Assembly: GCA_024403735.1 (NCBI GenBank)
Contig: JAKSRG010000021.1
Span: forward strand, 1-52,515
DNA length: 52,515 nucleotides
Direction of reading: 5' to 3'
Origin: Clostridia bacterium
GTDB taxonomy: Bacteria > Bacillota > Clostridia > Saccharofermentanales > Saccharofermentanaceae
In this document: one piece after another, positions 8,571 through 18,600 of the stretch
Layout: the number at the start of each line of letters is the position of its first letter
Numbering within the stretch: the first letter of the stretch is position 1
Made by a program: the position numbers and the translations under genes
Notes under the pieces: model-generated
Told to the model about the DNA's origin: nothing
What the model saw: only the letters and a program-made list of their open reading frames with translations
Databases searched by the model: none

Positions 8571-9062
8571 TTAAATGCCCATCTCGCTCATAATCTTTGT
8601 CATACGTCTAGTGATGAAAGTCTCCTCAGTAAGCGCGAAGAGTTCCTCCCTAGTAATCCACTTGTAGTCCACAGTTTCACCTTCCTGGAGAACAACGGAA
8701 TTCTTATCACAACTAGTTACGCAAAAATACTCCACGTAGAGAGTTCGATTGTCGTCACGGATAACTCTGCCTATTTCTGTAAGGCTATCTGAAGTGATGC
8801 CAGTCTCCTCACGAAGTTCTCTGACAGCACAAAAATAGGGCTCTTCACCCTGAATTGCTGAACCGCCTGCAGTAAGTTCCCACTTACCGCCATGTGTTTT
8901 GTTGGGATCACGTTTCATAATAAGGTATGTACCATCGGTATGCTTGACACAAACCTCGCATACCAAATGATAACAACCCTCCGGCACGGGCAAGCCGCGC
9001 ACTAATGTTTTGCCTTGAATTTTTGTGAAATCTCTATCATAAGCATCCCATAGTTCAGCCAT
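8571..9062 (-). CDS. NUDIX hydrolase
   Basis: A 163-residue NUDIX-domain pyrophosphohydrolase. The box G-x5-E-x7-REL-x-EETGI is complete (starting at GGSAIQGEE, with RELREETGI). The N-terminal MAELWDAYDRDF and VRGLPVPEGCYHLVCEV resemble the group of NUDIX proteins annotated near IPP isomerase-like hydrolases, but the substrate is not predictable. The start is the ATG at 9062, five nt after GGAGG; an upstream in-frame GTG at 9074 overlaps the ribosome binding site itself. It is a single gene, with a TATAAT about 60 bp upstream (9120-9125, complement). The stop codon is followed at once by a GTTTTCGAG copy. Confidence 0.88.
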   Translation of the reverse strand: MAELWDAYDRDFTKIQGKTLVRGLPVPEGCYHLVCEVCVKHTDGTYLIMKRDPNKTHGGKWELTAGGSAIQGEEPYFCAVRELREETGITSDSLTEIGRVIRDDNRTLYVEYFCVTSCDKNSVVLQEGETVDYKWITREELFALTEETFITRRMTKIMSEMGI

Positions 9063-9253
9063 GCGATCCTCCACTTCAAAGCAAGCCTATATAAACCCTC
9101 TTGTATTAACCCTAAGTAAATTATAAGCAAATCTTTATATTTGGCGATGTGGCTTTTGCTACAAAAATTTTCATTGCTTATTGTCAGATTCTATAACTTT
9201 TTGTGCAAAAACGACGTATTTTGAGCGTGCACGGCTTAGAGCGGAGCAATATT

Positions 9254-9293
9254 TATATAATCGCGCAGCAATTTTTGTAAAGCGCGTTATATA
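9254..9293. other. non-coding inverted repeat in the 9063-9522 gap
   Basis: TATATAA-T-CGCGC faces GCGCG-TTATATA with a 15-nt loop: 12 bp paired with one bulge. No open frame with a ribosome binding site exists in the 460-bp gap. The gap also holds a 54-bp palindromic element and the terminator of the downstream lipoprotein gene. The function of this hairpin is unknown. Confidence 0.5.
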
Positions 9294-9377
9294 TCACGGC
9301 GTAACTTAGGTGATCTTTAGTGCCGCTAGGGCTCGGCTAGATTAACTGAAACACGACTATAGTAGTAATATCGCAGA

Positions 9378-9431
9378 AAGTCTATCAAAAGCTCTATCTA
9401 ACACTTCGAAGATAGACTCTTTTATAGACTT
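9378..9431 (-). repeat. 54-bp palindromic dispersed element, copy 1
   Basis: The ends are AAGTCTAT... and ...ATAGACTT, with TTCGAA near the centre. The reverse complement of this segment matches 26031-26084 at 49 of 54 positions (by-eye alignment). It encodes no protein. The size and inverted ends suggest a miniature palindromic repeat. Confidence 0.75.
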
Positions 9432-9456
9432 ACTGCAATCGACCAGCATTCTCCCA

Positions 9457-9488
9457 ACAAAAATACCCTATGCGGCCGCATAGGGTAT
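9457..9488 (-). terminator. intrinsic terminator of the solute-binding lipoprotein gene
   Basis: A perfect 26-bp palindrome with GCGGCCGC at its centre (9463-9488), followed on the minus strand by TTTTTGTT. It lies 35 bp after the gene's stop. Confidence 0.9.
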
Positions 9489-9522
9489 CTAGGGAGACGT
9501 AACTTATATTACTTATAAGTTC

Positions 9523-11895
9523 TTAGTTATTGCCGCGCTCGTTGATTACTGTCTGAGTGCGGTCGTTGATAACCTTAACTACTTCGTCGAATGACTTCTG
9601 GCCAGCTAAGTAGCCTCCGAGTTCCTCTTCAAGGATTGGAGCGATTGCCATATCTGTTGAGTATACGCTACCAACATTGTTTACTGCAGAGATGAGATCG
9701 TCTGCTACATCGTAATCGAGACGTGTCATGCCGTACATTACGAGTGTCTGCTCGTCCATACCGAGATTAATCATCATGTCGTATTCTTCGTTCATTGTGT
9801 CTACTGCATCCTTAGCAAGATAATCGAGGGCGTCCTTGCTTACTGGCATTGCACCTTCTTCGTACTTCTGAACTTCTGGGTCGAGCATTGTCTTGATGAA
9901 GTCCCATGAAGCTTTCTTTGCAGCGTCGTCACAGTTAGCTGAGATTGATGCTGATGAATAAACATATGCTGATGGACCATTTTCTTTGCTGCTTGGCATA
10001 CCATAGATTGTAACTGCATCCTTGAAGTTCCTTGCTTCAGAAATAAACTGGAGTGGACTAAAAATCTCAACATACTTTGGATCAGTTGACGTTGTTCCAT
10101 CAAAACCGATTGTGTATATATCATCGTAATCATTGCTGCTTACTTCTGGACTAATGTTGTCCTTAGCAAAATCACAGAGGGATTTGAACTCGTCGTTGTT
10201 AAAATCAACTTTGCCGTCTTTGAGATATGGAACGCTGCCTGTGCTAATGCCGTCAACGATGAACATAATCTGTGAGTCAACGATTGGTGATGAACCGTTA
10301 CATACTTCATCTACGAACTTAGGGAAGTTGTCGTATGTGAAGCCAATCTGTCCATCCTTCATATCAGTCTTCTGGATCATGATACCTTCAATACCGTATG
10401 CTAAAGGGATAAAGAACATCTCTCCATCAGGAGTTTTGCTACCATCAATGATGTTACTTACATACTTAGACATATCAATACCGTCATTACCATTGATGAG
10501 CGGTGTGAGGTCAACGAAGTATTCAGCATTCTCGAGCTGCTTATTGCCCTGTGCGTTAAGGATAACGTCTGGGCCTTCACCTGCCATGAGATCCATAACG
10601 AGCTTGTCTGAAATCTCGTTAGCAGTCTTTAAACCTGCTGTCTCGCTGTCATCGCTATCATCGTAATCAGTATCATCTACTTCAATCTTTGCGAAGTAAT
10701 CTGCATTATTGTTATTAAACTGAACTATTGCCTCTGCTTCTGAATATGAGATACCGCCGTTAAGACTATATACGTTGAGGATTTTCTTACCTGCGTTAGG
10801 ATTTGTATCAGCCTTATCGAAGAGGTAAATGTAGCTATCTGGAGCTATCAAGCTTGCGTAATCATTCTGGAATGCAATGATTTTATCACCATCTGAATAT
10901 ACTACCTTGCCACCCCAAATGCTTGATACGTTAACGTTTGTGTCGTTGAAGTCCATGATCATTTCTGGCTTAAGGTCTTCGCCAATTGCGAAAATACCAG
11001 AGTAGTCGATTGCGTATGATACGCCATCCTGAGCCATGTTGAAGTAATAGTCATCTGTATCAAGTTCCATGTCAGTAACTTTTGCTTTACCTGTTGGGAT
11101 ATCAAGTTCAAGTGTGAATGACTTACCTTCACCATAGCAGTCAATGATCAATGTCTCTTCATCTACAGGAATTGTGTTACTGATGTACTCAACCTGCTTA
11201 TTTGTCTGCTGTGAAAGATCAACTGTGCTGATTGTCTTATCGTCTTGAACAATTGCAATCTTATATCTAACTGAATCCTCAGTGAAATCTGCAATGATTG
11301 CCAAAGTGTAATCGCCAACATTCAATGTATCCTGAGCGTAGCCCAAATCGCCTACTTCAAGATTGAATTCCTTAATCTCTGATGCGCCAGTCTTAGGATC
11401 AACAAGTACGAACATGTTAGAAGCGGAACCTGAGTTAGCGTTGCCGCCGAGGCACATTGCCTTGAGTTTGCCATCCTGAACGCTCAATGTAGTTGCCTGA
11501 ATGAGGTCGAGATTTGTTGTGTTCTCGATAACAATTTCTTCGATGAACTTACCTTCCATATCATACTTAGCGATAGAGTTAATAATGTAATCGTTGTAGT
11601 TGAAGTTTGGATCCTTGAATGCTGCGTTAACGTCGAATGATTTCTCGCCAGTGATAAGAGCGTAGATGTTGTCGTCGATAACTACTGGTGAGTCGATTGA
11701 AATCTGTGTAACTTCGTCTGCTGAGTATGGGCACTCGAGCTTAACCTTTTTGCAGTTGAACCATGACTGGTCTGCTGAGATTGTCTCACGATTGTCTGTG
11801 TCGCTCTTCTTACAGCCTGCCATTACGAAGGCTGATGTGCATAAAATTGTTGACGCGAGCATAAGTGACGCGATCTTGGTCATTTTCTTTGCCAT
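9523..11895 (-). CDS. two-domain extracellular solute-binding lipoprotein, orphan
   Basis: A 790-residue lipoprotein. The signal peptide ends in a lipobox with C28 (VMAGC). Residues 29 to about 370 contain repeated beta-rich segments (for example YDMEGKFIEEIV, YIYLFDKADT) that look like a propeller-type domain. Residues from about 375 to the end resemble a family 1 extracellular solute-binding protein (DVILNAQGN, YVSNIIDGSKTPDGEMFFIPLAYG, SSASISANC). Typical ABC sugar-binding proteins have 420-560 residues, so the N-terminal half is an addition. No ABC permease or ATPase is adjacent, so it either serves a distant transporter or acts as a sensor. The ATG at 11895 follows GGGAGAC by eight nt. 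It is monocistronic with a strong terminator. Ligand unknown. Confidence 0.8.
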   Translation of the reverse strand: MAKKMTKIASLMLASTILCTSAFVMAGCKKSDTDNRETISADQSWFNCKKVKLECPYSADEVTQISIDSPVVIDDNIYALITGEKSFDVNAAFKDPNFNYNDYIINSIAKYDMEGKFIEEIVIENTTNLDLIQATTLSVQDGKLKAMCLGGNANSGSASNMFVLVDPKTGASEIKEFNLEVGDLGYAQDTLNVGDYTLAIIADFTEDSVRYKIAIVQDDKTISTVDLSQQTNKQVEYISNTIPVDEETLIIDCYGEGKSFTLELDIPTGKAKVTDMELDTDDYYFNMAQDGVSYAIDYSGIFAIGEDLKPEMIMDFNDTNVNVSSIWGGKVVYSDGDKIIAFQNDYASLIAPDSYIYLFDKADTNPNAGKKILNVYSLNGGISYSEAEAIVQFNNNNADYFAKIEVDDTDYDDSDDSETAGLKTANEISDKLVMDLMAGEGPDVILNAQGNKQLENAEYFVDLTPLINGNDGIDMSKYVSNIIDGSKTPDGEMFFIPLAYGIEGIMIQKTDMKDGQIGFTYDNFPKFVDEVCNGSSPIVDSQIMFIVDGISTGSVPYLKDGKVDFNNDEFKSLCDFAKDNISPEVSSNDYDDIYTIGFDGTTSTDPKYVEIFSPLQFISEARNFKDAVTIYGMPSSKENGPSAYVYSSASISANCDDAAKKASWDFIKTMLDPEVQKYEEGAMPVSKDALDYLAKDAVDTMNEEYDMMINLGMDEQTLVMYGMTRLDYDVADDLISAVNNVGSVYSTDMAIAPILEEELGGYLAGQKSFDEVVKVINDRTQTVINERGNN

Positions 11896-12004
11896 ATTAA
11901 ATTGTCTCCCTTTTCCATTTGCGAGTTTAACCTACTCGTTTTATCCAGAGAGAATATTAACAATCAAAGTTAAAGAAAAGATTAAGAAAGGGTTCAGATA
12001 TCTA

Positions 12005-12039
12005 TGAGATTTTGCGTGAAAACTTGCGGCAAAATCTCA
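12005..12039 (-). other. perfect 11-bp hairpin after the MoxR operon
   Basis: TGAGATTTTGC faces GCAAAATCTCA with a 13-nt loop, 30 bp after the last stop of the MoxR-DUF58 operon. There is no T-tract beyond it on the minus strand, so it is either a weak terminator or a processed leader structure for the lipoprotein gene downstream. Confidence 0.5.
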
Positions 12040-12068
12040 CATGTATCTGCGCATATTCTTGCATACTA

Positions 12069-13280
12069 TTACTTATATCTAACCTTCTCGTACTCTTTGG
12101 TGAGATCGCCAAGTTGCTCCTTGCCGAGGTTATCTACTGCTGAAGTAATCTCCTTCGCTGTATAAGACGACTTAATCTCAGCGCCATGTGAGATCGCTTT
12201 GCGGACCTTCTTATAGAATTTCTTTCTTATCTTCATCTCATAGCCGGTACCGAAAACATTAGCTGATCTTCTAAGGAAAGGCTTCCTATCCACACGCTCG
12301 ATGACGTCTGTTACAGCATCAGATGAACCTACAACTTGACGCCTAATATTATTCTTGTCGCCGAACTCATTCATTATTGCTCTGACAATTAAAATAGTGA
12401 ATATTGCTGCAATCGAGATTCCAAAGGTACCCCAAATAAATCTGTATACCCAAGGATTGCTCACAGCCTCTTCCTCTACTATCATCTCTTCACCAGTTTC
12501 CATGAGATTAAGGTCAAGGTCGTCAGTAATCACATCGTCCTGCTTGAGTAATTTGGACATGACTAATCTAATCAAATATGTGAGCCAGTTAGTTATGAAC
12601 TTCCAAGGGAGCATCCAAAGGCAGAAAATAGCTACAGCAAAACCAATAGTAACAACGACAATTGTTTTACGGTTCTGCTTAGATACTTCCTTAACTGGAA
12701 GAACTGATGAACGCATACTGTGGTAGTAGCCGACTTCGAATTCATTAATCTGTCTTGCTACAAAGTAAATAAAGAATGCTAGGAACACGTTAATTACTAG
12801 TCCTGTCGTATCAATCTCACGATCATCGTACATCAAGTATGTGAGGGCGAATTTTACGAGGAAGTTAGTCAAAACAGCGAACAACACGCCATTAATCTTA
12901 ATCCTTCCACTAATTGGCTTCGCTATACTAAGCATCGCATAAACGATGTTCAAAATGTCTAGAATTACTAGCACGAACAAGTGAATTGTCACATTAAAGT
13001 ATGGATAGAAGACAATCGAATAAATTACAAAGAATGCAAAAGACGCAATTACTTTGAAAAAACTTGGGATATTCAGTTGTCTTACTAATGCAGACAATAC
13101 TACAGGGATTGCACCTGACATCATTATCCAGTATGGAACCTCATAGTTTGGGACATATACATCGGCATATGTACAAATCGCGAATGTTGTGAGGAAGAAT
13201 AGTAGCGACGTACAAATCTCGATGATAGATTTATCGAATAAGAGGTTGTTTTCGCGCTCGTTAAGCTTAACATCAGTCAT
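12069..13280 (-). CDS. membrane protein with DUF4129-like C-terminus, MoxR operon
   Basis: A 403-residue integral membrane protein. About six hydrophobic segments occupy residues 20-200, another lies near 208-225, and a third region near 280-300 precedes a basic cytoplasmic tail. The tail (IRKKFYKKVRKAISHG...TAKEITSAV) resembles the DUF4129 domain often found with DUF58 and MoxR proteins and with transglutaminase-like membrane proteins. No transglutaminase catalytic triad is visible. Translation is coupled: the ATG at 13280 overlaps the DUF58 stop by eight bases. GGAGG lies nine nt upstream of it, and only three nt before the alternative ATG at 13286. It is third gene of MoxR-DUF58-membrane protein, a set linked to envelope stress and protein-complex maturation. 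Its specific role is unknown. Confidence 0.75.
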   Translation of the reverse strand: MTDVKLNERENNLLFDKSIIEICTSLLFFLTTFAICTYADVYVPNYEVPYWIMMSGAIPVVLSALVRQLNIPSFFKVIASFAFFVIYSIVFYPYFNVTIHLFVLVILDILNIVYAMLSIAKPISGRIKINGVLFAVLTNFLVKFALTYLMYDDREIDTTGLVINVFLAFFIYFVARQINEFEVGYYHSMRSSVLPVKEVSKQNRKTIVVVTIGFAVAIFCLWMLPWKFITNWLTYLIRLVMSKLLKQDDVITDDLDLNLMETGEEMIVEEEAVSNPWVYRFIWGTFGISIAAIFTILIVRAIMNEFGDKNNIRRQVVGSSDAVTDVIERVDRKPFLRRSANVFGTGYEMKIRKKFYKKVRKAISHGAEIKSSYTAKEITSAVDNLGKEQLGDLTKEYEKVRYK

Positions 13281-14409
13281 GGCCATTCACCTCCAACTTC
13301 TTGAGGTGTGGAGCGATAGTAGCTTCTACAGTCATATTCTTACGAGACATGTCGCCCTTATAACAAGGTAGCACCCAGATGAGGTTCTTGCCCTGCTGCA
13401 GCGCAGTCTCGAGACCTGCTCGAAAACGATCGTCACAATTCGCAGAAATAATAACATTCAAGCTATCTGATACATCACTCAAAATATACTCGTCAATCAG
13501 ACTAAAGAATGGGAGCGCTTCCTTGGTAAGGTCAATTCGCGCGAGGTCAATTCCTCTTTGCTCCATAGAACTAATCTCAGCTGTTTTATCGGCAACTGGG
13601 AGAGAAGTGAGCACATCAAGGCCGTTGGAATAGAAAGCAACTGATATTCCCTGCTCGTAAAGTTCCAACATGAATGAATATGCGATGCTGATTGTTTTCT
13701 CGAGGAGACCATTTGAATTCTTTGTATTATATGGCTCGAGATTAATGAACAGATTAATACGTCTGTTGTTAGTTGAATCATTCTGGTTAACCATGAGGTC
13801 GCCTGTTCGCGCACTGGCCATCCAGTTAACCTGACGCATTGGGTCCCATGGCTGATATTCACGAATTCCAGCCAAGCTAAATGGATCAGTAAGAAGTGTT
13901 CGTCTAGACTGAATATCGCTAAAAGTTACTACCATCAATGTATGAAGTTCGTCGATAGAAAGGCGTTCAGGAAGTACTGTTACGCTAGAATCTGAAGGCA
14001 CAGTCATACCGAGCTTCTGAACAAGGAGAAGGTCAGCTGAACTAACTGTAATACGAGTAAAGGTGTAGTAACCTCGCTTGGTGCAAGTAACCTTAATTCG
14101 TCTTGTATGTCTCGTATATGCGCCCATAGTGAGCATGTCCTCACGATAGAAGTTATCTGTGAGGGCTACATTAGTCATATCGTTAAACTCGATGGCAACT
14201 GGTGTCTCGAATTTAAGGATAAGAAATGGTAATGGAATTCTCTTATTATTCTGAGCTATCTCGACTACCTCGATGGTGTCGCCAGGGTTAGCAATCTTCT
14301 GCGAGAAATGAACATCAACGTCTAATTTGGAGAGACCTTTCTTGGTATAGAAAGCGAGCTCAATGCTGACGAGAATTCCTATGATAATTAGGAATACTAA
14401 TATGGTCAT
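13273..14409 (-). CDS. DUF58 domain protein
   Basis: A 378-residue protein with an N-terminal hydrophobic anchor (MTILVFLIIIGILVSIELAF), a beta-rich middle and the DUF58 signature REYQPWDPMRQVNWMASAR near residue 190. A vWA-like fold follows. Members pair with MoxR AAA+ ATPases, acting as adaptor or substrate-binding partners. The start ATG overlaps the last base of the moxR stop (TAATG), so the two are translationally coupled. The reading frame contains a copy of the dispersed motif embedded in a 19-nt match to the intergenic palindrome at 1682. Molecular function unknown. Confidence 0.87.
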   Translation of the reverse strand: MTILVFLIIIGILVSIELAFYTKKGLSKLDVDVHFSQKIANPGDTIEVVEIAQNNKRIPLPFLILKFETPVAIEFNDMTNVALTDNFYREDMLTMGAYTRHTRRIKVTCTKRGYYTFTRITVSSADLLLVQKLGMTVPSDSSVTVLPERLSIDELHTLMVVTFSDIQSRRTLLTDPFSLAGIREYQPWDPMRQVNWMASARTGDLMVNQNDSTNNRRINLFINLEPYNTKNSNGLLEKTISIAYSFMLELYEQGISVAFYSNGLDVLTSLPVADKTAEISSMEQRGIDLARIDLTKEALPFFSLIDEYILSDVSDSLNVIISANCDDRFRAGLETALQQGKNLIWVLPCYKGDMSRKNMTVEATIAPHLKKLEVNGHD

Positions 14410-15380
14410 TAAGCCTTAAAATCCTCCGTTGGGCATGGAACAGTCTCGATAATTGAATTAACTACTCGTACTGCCATCTCGCGCTTGCTAACATATGCGC
14501 CATTCTCGCCATAGAAGCCTGTTGAGTGAATAGATAATCTATGTGCCAAAACTGGTGCTGCGAGCATCTTAAAGTCATCTGGTATGCAGAAGTCACGTCC
14601 ACTCAAAAGTGCGAGTGCCTTAGCTGCAGCAACATATGCGATAAGTGCACGTGGGCTCGCACCGATACGTGTCTCATGAGAGTTTCTTGTCTCCTCAACA
14701 ATGCGAGCAGCATAATCTAGAAGATTATCTGATACCTTAATCTTCTTAGCTTCATTCTGCATACTAATGAGATCTTCGCGTGAGATAACTGCTTCAAGAC
14801 TCTCGAGTGGGTCTGATGTGTCAAAACGCTTCAAAATCTCGATGCTTTCTTCATGAGTTGGGTAACCCATATCAATCATCATCAAAAAACGGTCGAGCTG
14901 TGCCTCTGGAAGTGGGAAAGTACCCTGTGACTCAATTGGGTTCTGAGTAGCAATTACGAGGAATGGCTTATCAAGAACTGTAGTAACACCGTCAACTGTC
15001 ACCTGCTTTTCTTCCATACACTCGAGGAGTGATGACTGAGTTCTGGCAGTCGCACGGTTAATCTCATCTGCGAGCAAAATGTTAGTGAAAAGAGGACCCT
15101 TTCTAAAAACGAACTTGTCCTGACTTCTGTCGAAATAATTGATACCTGTGAGGTCAGATGGCAACAAATCAATAGTGAACTGAACACGCTTGAAATCAAG
15201 TCCGATTGACTTAGCAAGTGCGCGCGCTGTCTTTGTCTTACCTGTTCCTGGAACATCCTCGAGGAGCACATGACCACCTGTCAAAAGTGCCACCATAAGT
15301 AGGCGAAGTTTGTCGTCCTTACCAACGATAACCTTGCTAACGTTATCAATAATCTTTCTAGCTTTCTCTAATCCTTCCAT
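14409..15380 (-). CDS. MoxR-family AAA+ ATPase
   Basis: A 323-residue AAA_3 ATPase with Walker A EDVPGTGKT (K48), Walker B LLADEINRA (D105, E106) and the ATQNP sensor-1 segment. A C-terminal lid carries the ASPRA arginine region. MoxR proteins act as chaperone-like motors that insert cofactors into, or remodel, partner proteins; DUF58/vWA proteins are the usual partners. It is first gene of a three-gene minus-strand operon. The start ATG follows GGGAG by seven nt. The substrate is not predictable. Confidence 0.92.
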   Translation of the reverse strand: MEGLEKARKIIDNVSKVIVGKDDKLRLLMVALLTGGHVLLEDVPGTGKTKTARALAKSIGLDFKRVQFTIDLLPSDLTGINYFDRSQDKFVFRKGPLFTNILLADEINRATARTQSSLLECMEEKQVTVDGVTTVLDKPFLVIATQNPIESQGTFPLPEAQLDRFLMMIDMGYPTHEESIEILKRFDTSDPLESLEAVISREDLISMQNEAKKIKVSDNLLDYAARIVEETRNSHETRIGASPRALIAYVAAAKALALLSGRDFCIPDDFKMLAAPVLAHRLSIHSTGFYGENGAYVSKREMAVRVVNSIIETVPCPTEDFKA

Positions 15381-15499
15381 ATATCTTCTCCCTTTCCTTT
15401 ATGTAGTTTCATACTACTATAATTTTAGGGGCATTGTGAACAGACAAACTCAAGATAATATATGGATTTTGTATGGATTTTCGCCGGGTTTCGCGATTG

Positions 15500-15577
15500 G
15501 CTCGAAAACACGCTATAAACAGGCGCAAAGTGCTGATACTTATAGTTTTGTAACAATGTTACACGGTGTTTTCGAGA
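15500..15577. repeat. inverted pair of the GTTTTCGAG motif downstream of the GT87-like gene
   Basis: CTCGAAAACA (15501-15510) faces TGTTTTCGAG (15567-15576), in the 227-bp gap between the GT87-like gene's terminator and the moxR start. The sequence between the arms (tataaacaggcg...acaatg) has no other recognisable element. Confidence 0.65.
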
Positions 15578-15588
15578 TGTTCAGAGCA

Positions 15589-15616
15589 TAAAAAATGCGC
15601 TAATTACTTAGCGCAT
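15589..15616 (-). terminator. intrinsic terminator overlapping the GT87-like stop codon
   Basis: A perfect 9-bp stem (ATGCGCTAA / TTAGCGCAT) with a 4-nt loop, then six T on the minus strand. The stop codon (15608-15610) and the last two codons form the first arm of the stem, so the coding sequence and terminator overlap. Confidence 0.92.
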
Positions 15617-18600
15617 AATGTTGATTGACTTAACTCGTGCCGGATACTTCAAAGTTATCTCCGTGAGCTCATTCGAATCGAGCTTAAATGTCTCTTCATA
15701 AGAGATCATGCGGTCTTCGAGGACTGCCATGTAGCGGATAGTAACTTCGCCTTTTTCAGTAGTCGCGATGTAGAGTGGCTTAGTAGTCACATACTCGTTG
15801 TACTCGATTGTATAATCGTCGGCATCAGCGAGGAAACATGACTTCGCGTCGTCATCGTAGATCATAACGAGCTTGTTATCGTACTCAGGGAATACTGTGC
15901 GGAAATAATCGATGTCATTACATAGCTGAACGTCGTAGCCGACCTCGTGATCGAGGAGACTATCGTTAATTCGCATATCGCTATGAACGCCGTCCATCGA
16001 AGGAGTGTAAATCACCTCTGGGTGGAGTTCGTCGAGCTTGTCATCTGACATAACTTCCCAGATGCAGTGAGCCTTAGTAGACATCCATGAACCAGTAGAT
16101 GACAACAAAGTATCGAACTTGTCGTTGATACCTACTGTTACATATGTGGCGCCTGCGAAAACAAATCCCATCATGAGGATCGCGCATAATCTCTTGAGCT
16201 TATCTAATCTTGAGAAGTAGTGTGCGAGAAGCATTACTACTGAGAAGATAGCCATACTCCAACCAAAGTAGCAGATTGTAGTAGGAACGTAGCCGCCTGT
16301 TGAGTAATCAACTACCCAGCTAACATATACGCCGATAAGCGAATGTGGAATTGCAAATGTCAATGCGAGAAGCACGCCGCTAACTGCAAGAACTGCGAGT
16401 GTTCGATTAGCATCTTCCCTCTTCTTCTTATCAAGTGATGTATAGTGACGGCACGCAAGATAGAATACTGATACAAAGCCAGCTAGTGCAATCACTGCCA
16501 TAATCACACCTCTGATATTGATGTGCTCGCGTAATCCGCTAACAACACGCATATCAAAGAGTGGGAACATACCCATGCTGAGTGTGAAGTAAGTAACGAA
16601 GAAGCGGCCTGGATCCATATCTTCAACGAAGCTTGATACACCAACATTAACAACAGGGTTAATTCTTAAGTATGTCAAGATAATGAGGAAGATTACTGCG
16701 ACAGTAATATGAGGGATTAATGTCACGAAGAACTTAATAACGCGTTTTGTAAACTTAGTCTCTACCTTCATTACATATGAGATAGTGATAACTGCATAGA
16801 TAAGTGAAGATACGATAAATGACTCATATACCTGCATTGACTCGTAGAAAAGGATGAAACTTCCAACAAGTCTTAGGATGTTAAGCTTATACTGCTTATC
16901 GCCCTTTGTTAGGCTATCTTTACGATTAAGATACTCAGAATAGAGATATAGGCCACATACCATGATGAAGAAACCATACATGAAGTCTAATGGATAACAT
17001 GTGATGAGGTTATGCCATACATCAATCTGGAGTAAGCCCCAGAAGCAAAGTGCGAAGGCAAAACCATAATACTTATTAATCTTCTTACCGATAATGTATC
17101 CAAGAAGGGCAATATTAGCACACACAGGAACATACTGCATAAGCCATACGAGGACATAGTTACCCGAACTAGAGATGAGGTATCTGATACCAACAATAAT
17201 TGGGAATATAAATCCAACTCGTCCACGCGCTAGGCCATAAGTACGGCAGGCTTCAAAGCCCTGAGCAAATGGCGAATCACTCACACGAGCAGAGATAAAA
17301 TCTGCGATTGAGTCGTGACAAGCAAGAAGATTACCACGCAAGAAGTAAAGGATAGAAATCACGATAAATACTGTAGATGAAATAGTGATTGCCTTCAAAA
17401 TCTTAGTAGTGCGATCGCTAAGCATAACCTTGCTCTTCTTCTCTTCTGAGATAGCCTTAAGGTCATTAATGCTACAGATGAACTTCTCAACAATGTAGTA
17501 AAGAAGCATTATCAAATAGAGCAAGCAATCGAGAAGAACTGCAATATTTACATCGCTATATTCTGTAGGAATACCAATTGGGAAGCTTGGGAAATAGAAG
17601 TAAGACTTTGGCACAAGAAGTAATGCTGAGATAACAATGTATGGGATATCTCTCTTCATGAGCTTGTCCTTATTCATAAGCATCACGAGAATTGGTGCGA
17701 ATAAGTAGCAAGAGTTATAAAGGTATGAATTAGGAGACAAGAATACCATGAGCGAAGTTAGAATAAGTAACTTCTTCCAAAGTTTCTTCTCCTTTACGAG
17801 GAATGCGAAACCAACGATTGTGAAGAATGCACCTGATGCGAGCCAGATGAGCTTAGTGATATTACCGTGTGGGAGCATACCCATCATTGTGAACATCACA
17901 CCAGCAAGACCAGTTACACCAACAGTGTAGTAAACAGAATAGATGCCACCACCTACACCGCCAAATCCAAGAACGCCCTGGACAAATACGATGCAATTAG
18001 TTGAGTATCTGCCTGCGAAGAAACAGATTGGAATAACTGTTACAACGAGGCCTGTAAAAATTGCTACGAGTGTCTTGTGCCACTTCTTCTCTGTGATATA
18101 CATACCGAGAAGATAGATTGGGTATACCTTAGTAGCGGCAGCAAGTGCAGCGAAGATTGCGCCAAGTGAAGTATCTGGCTTCATCTCTTCGAAAACAGCC
18201 CAGAGAACCATTAGTACGATTGTAACTACAAGATAGTTACCGCGGTCCATCATAAATCTGGATGGTGCGCTGAAGAAGAAAGCTGTAGCAAGAAGCATCG
18301 TGATAATGATGTTGCCTGCTTTATCTAGCGCAGAAAGTGTTCGCTCGCGCTTGTTTTCGAACCATGCGTAGAGGACACATGAGAATAGTAAGAAAATTCC
18401 ATAAACCGCGAAGAGGATAATAAGCGACCTCATATACGCTGGATCATCGAATGCTGTCTGGAGGTTCATCGGATTATAGATGCTCCAGTCATTCATGAGG
18501 GCGAAGATCTTCGCGAACGCGAGAATGATTGGTGGGTAATTACTTAGTCTTGAAATGTATGGATTATTGTCCTTCAAGGCATAGTTAATCGTCGCAAAAT

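Noticed and set aside
10133..10666. 177-residue frame opposite the solute-binding lipoprotein
   Set aside because: Antisense shadow; no ribosome binding site or recognisable domain.
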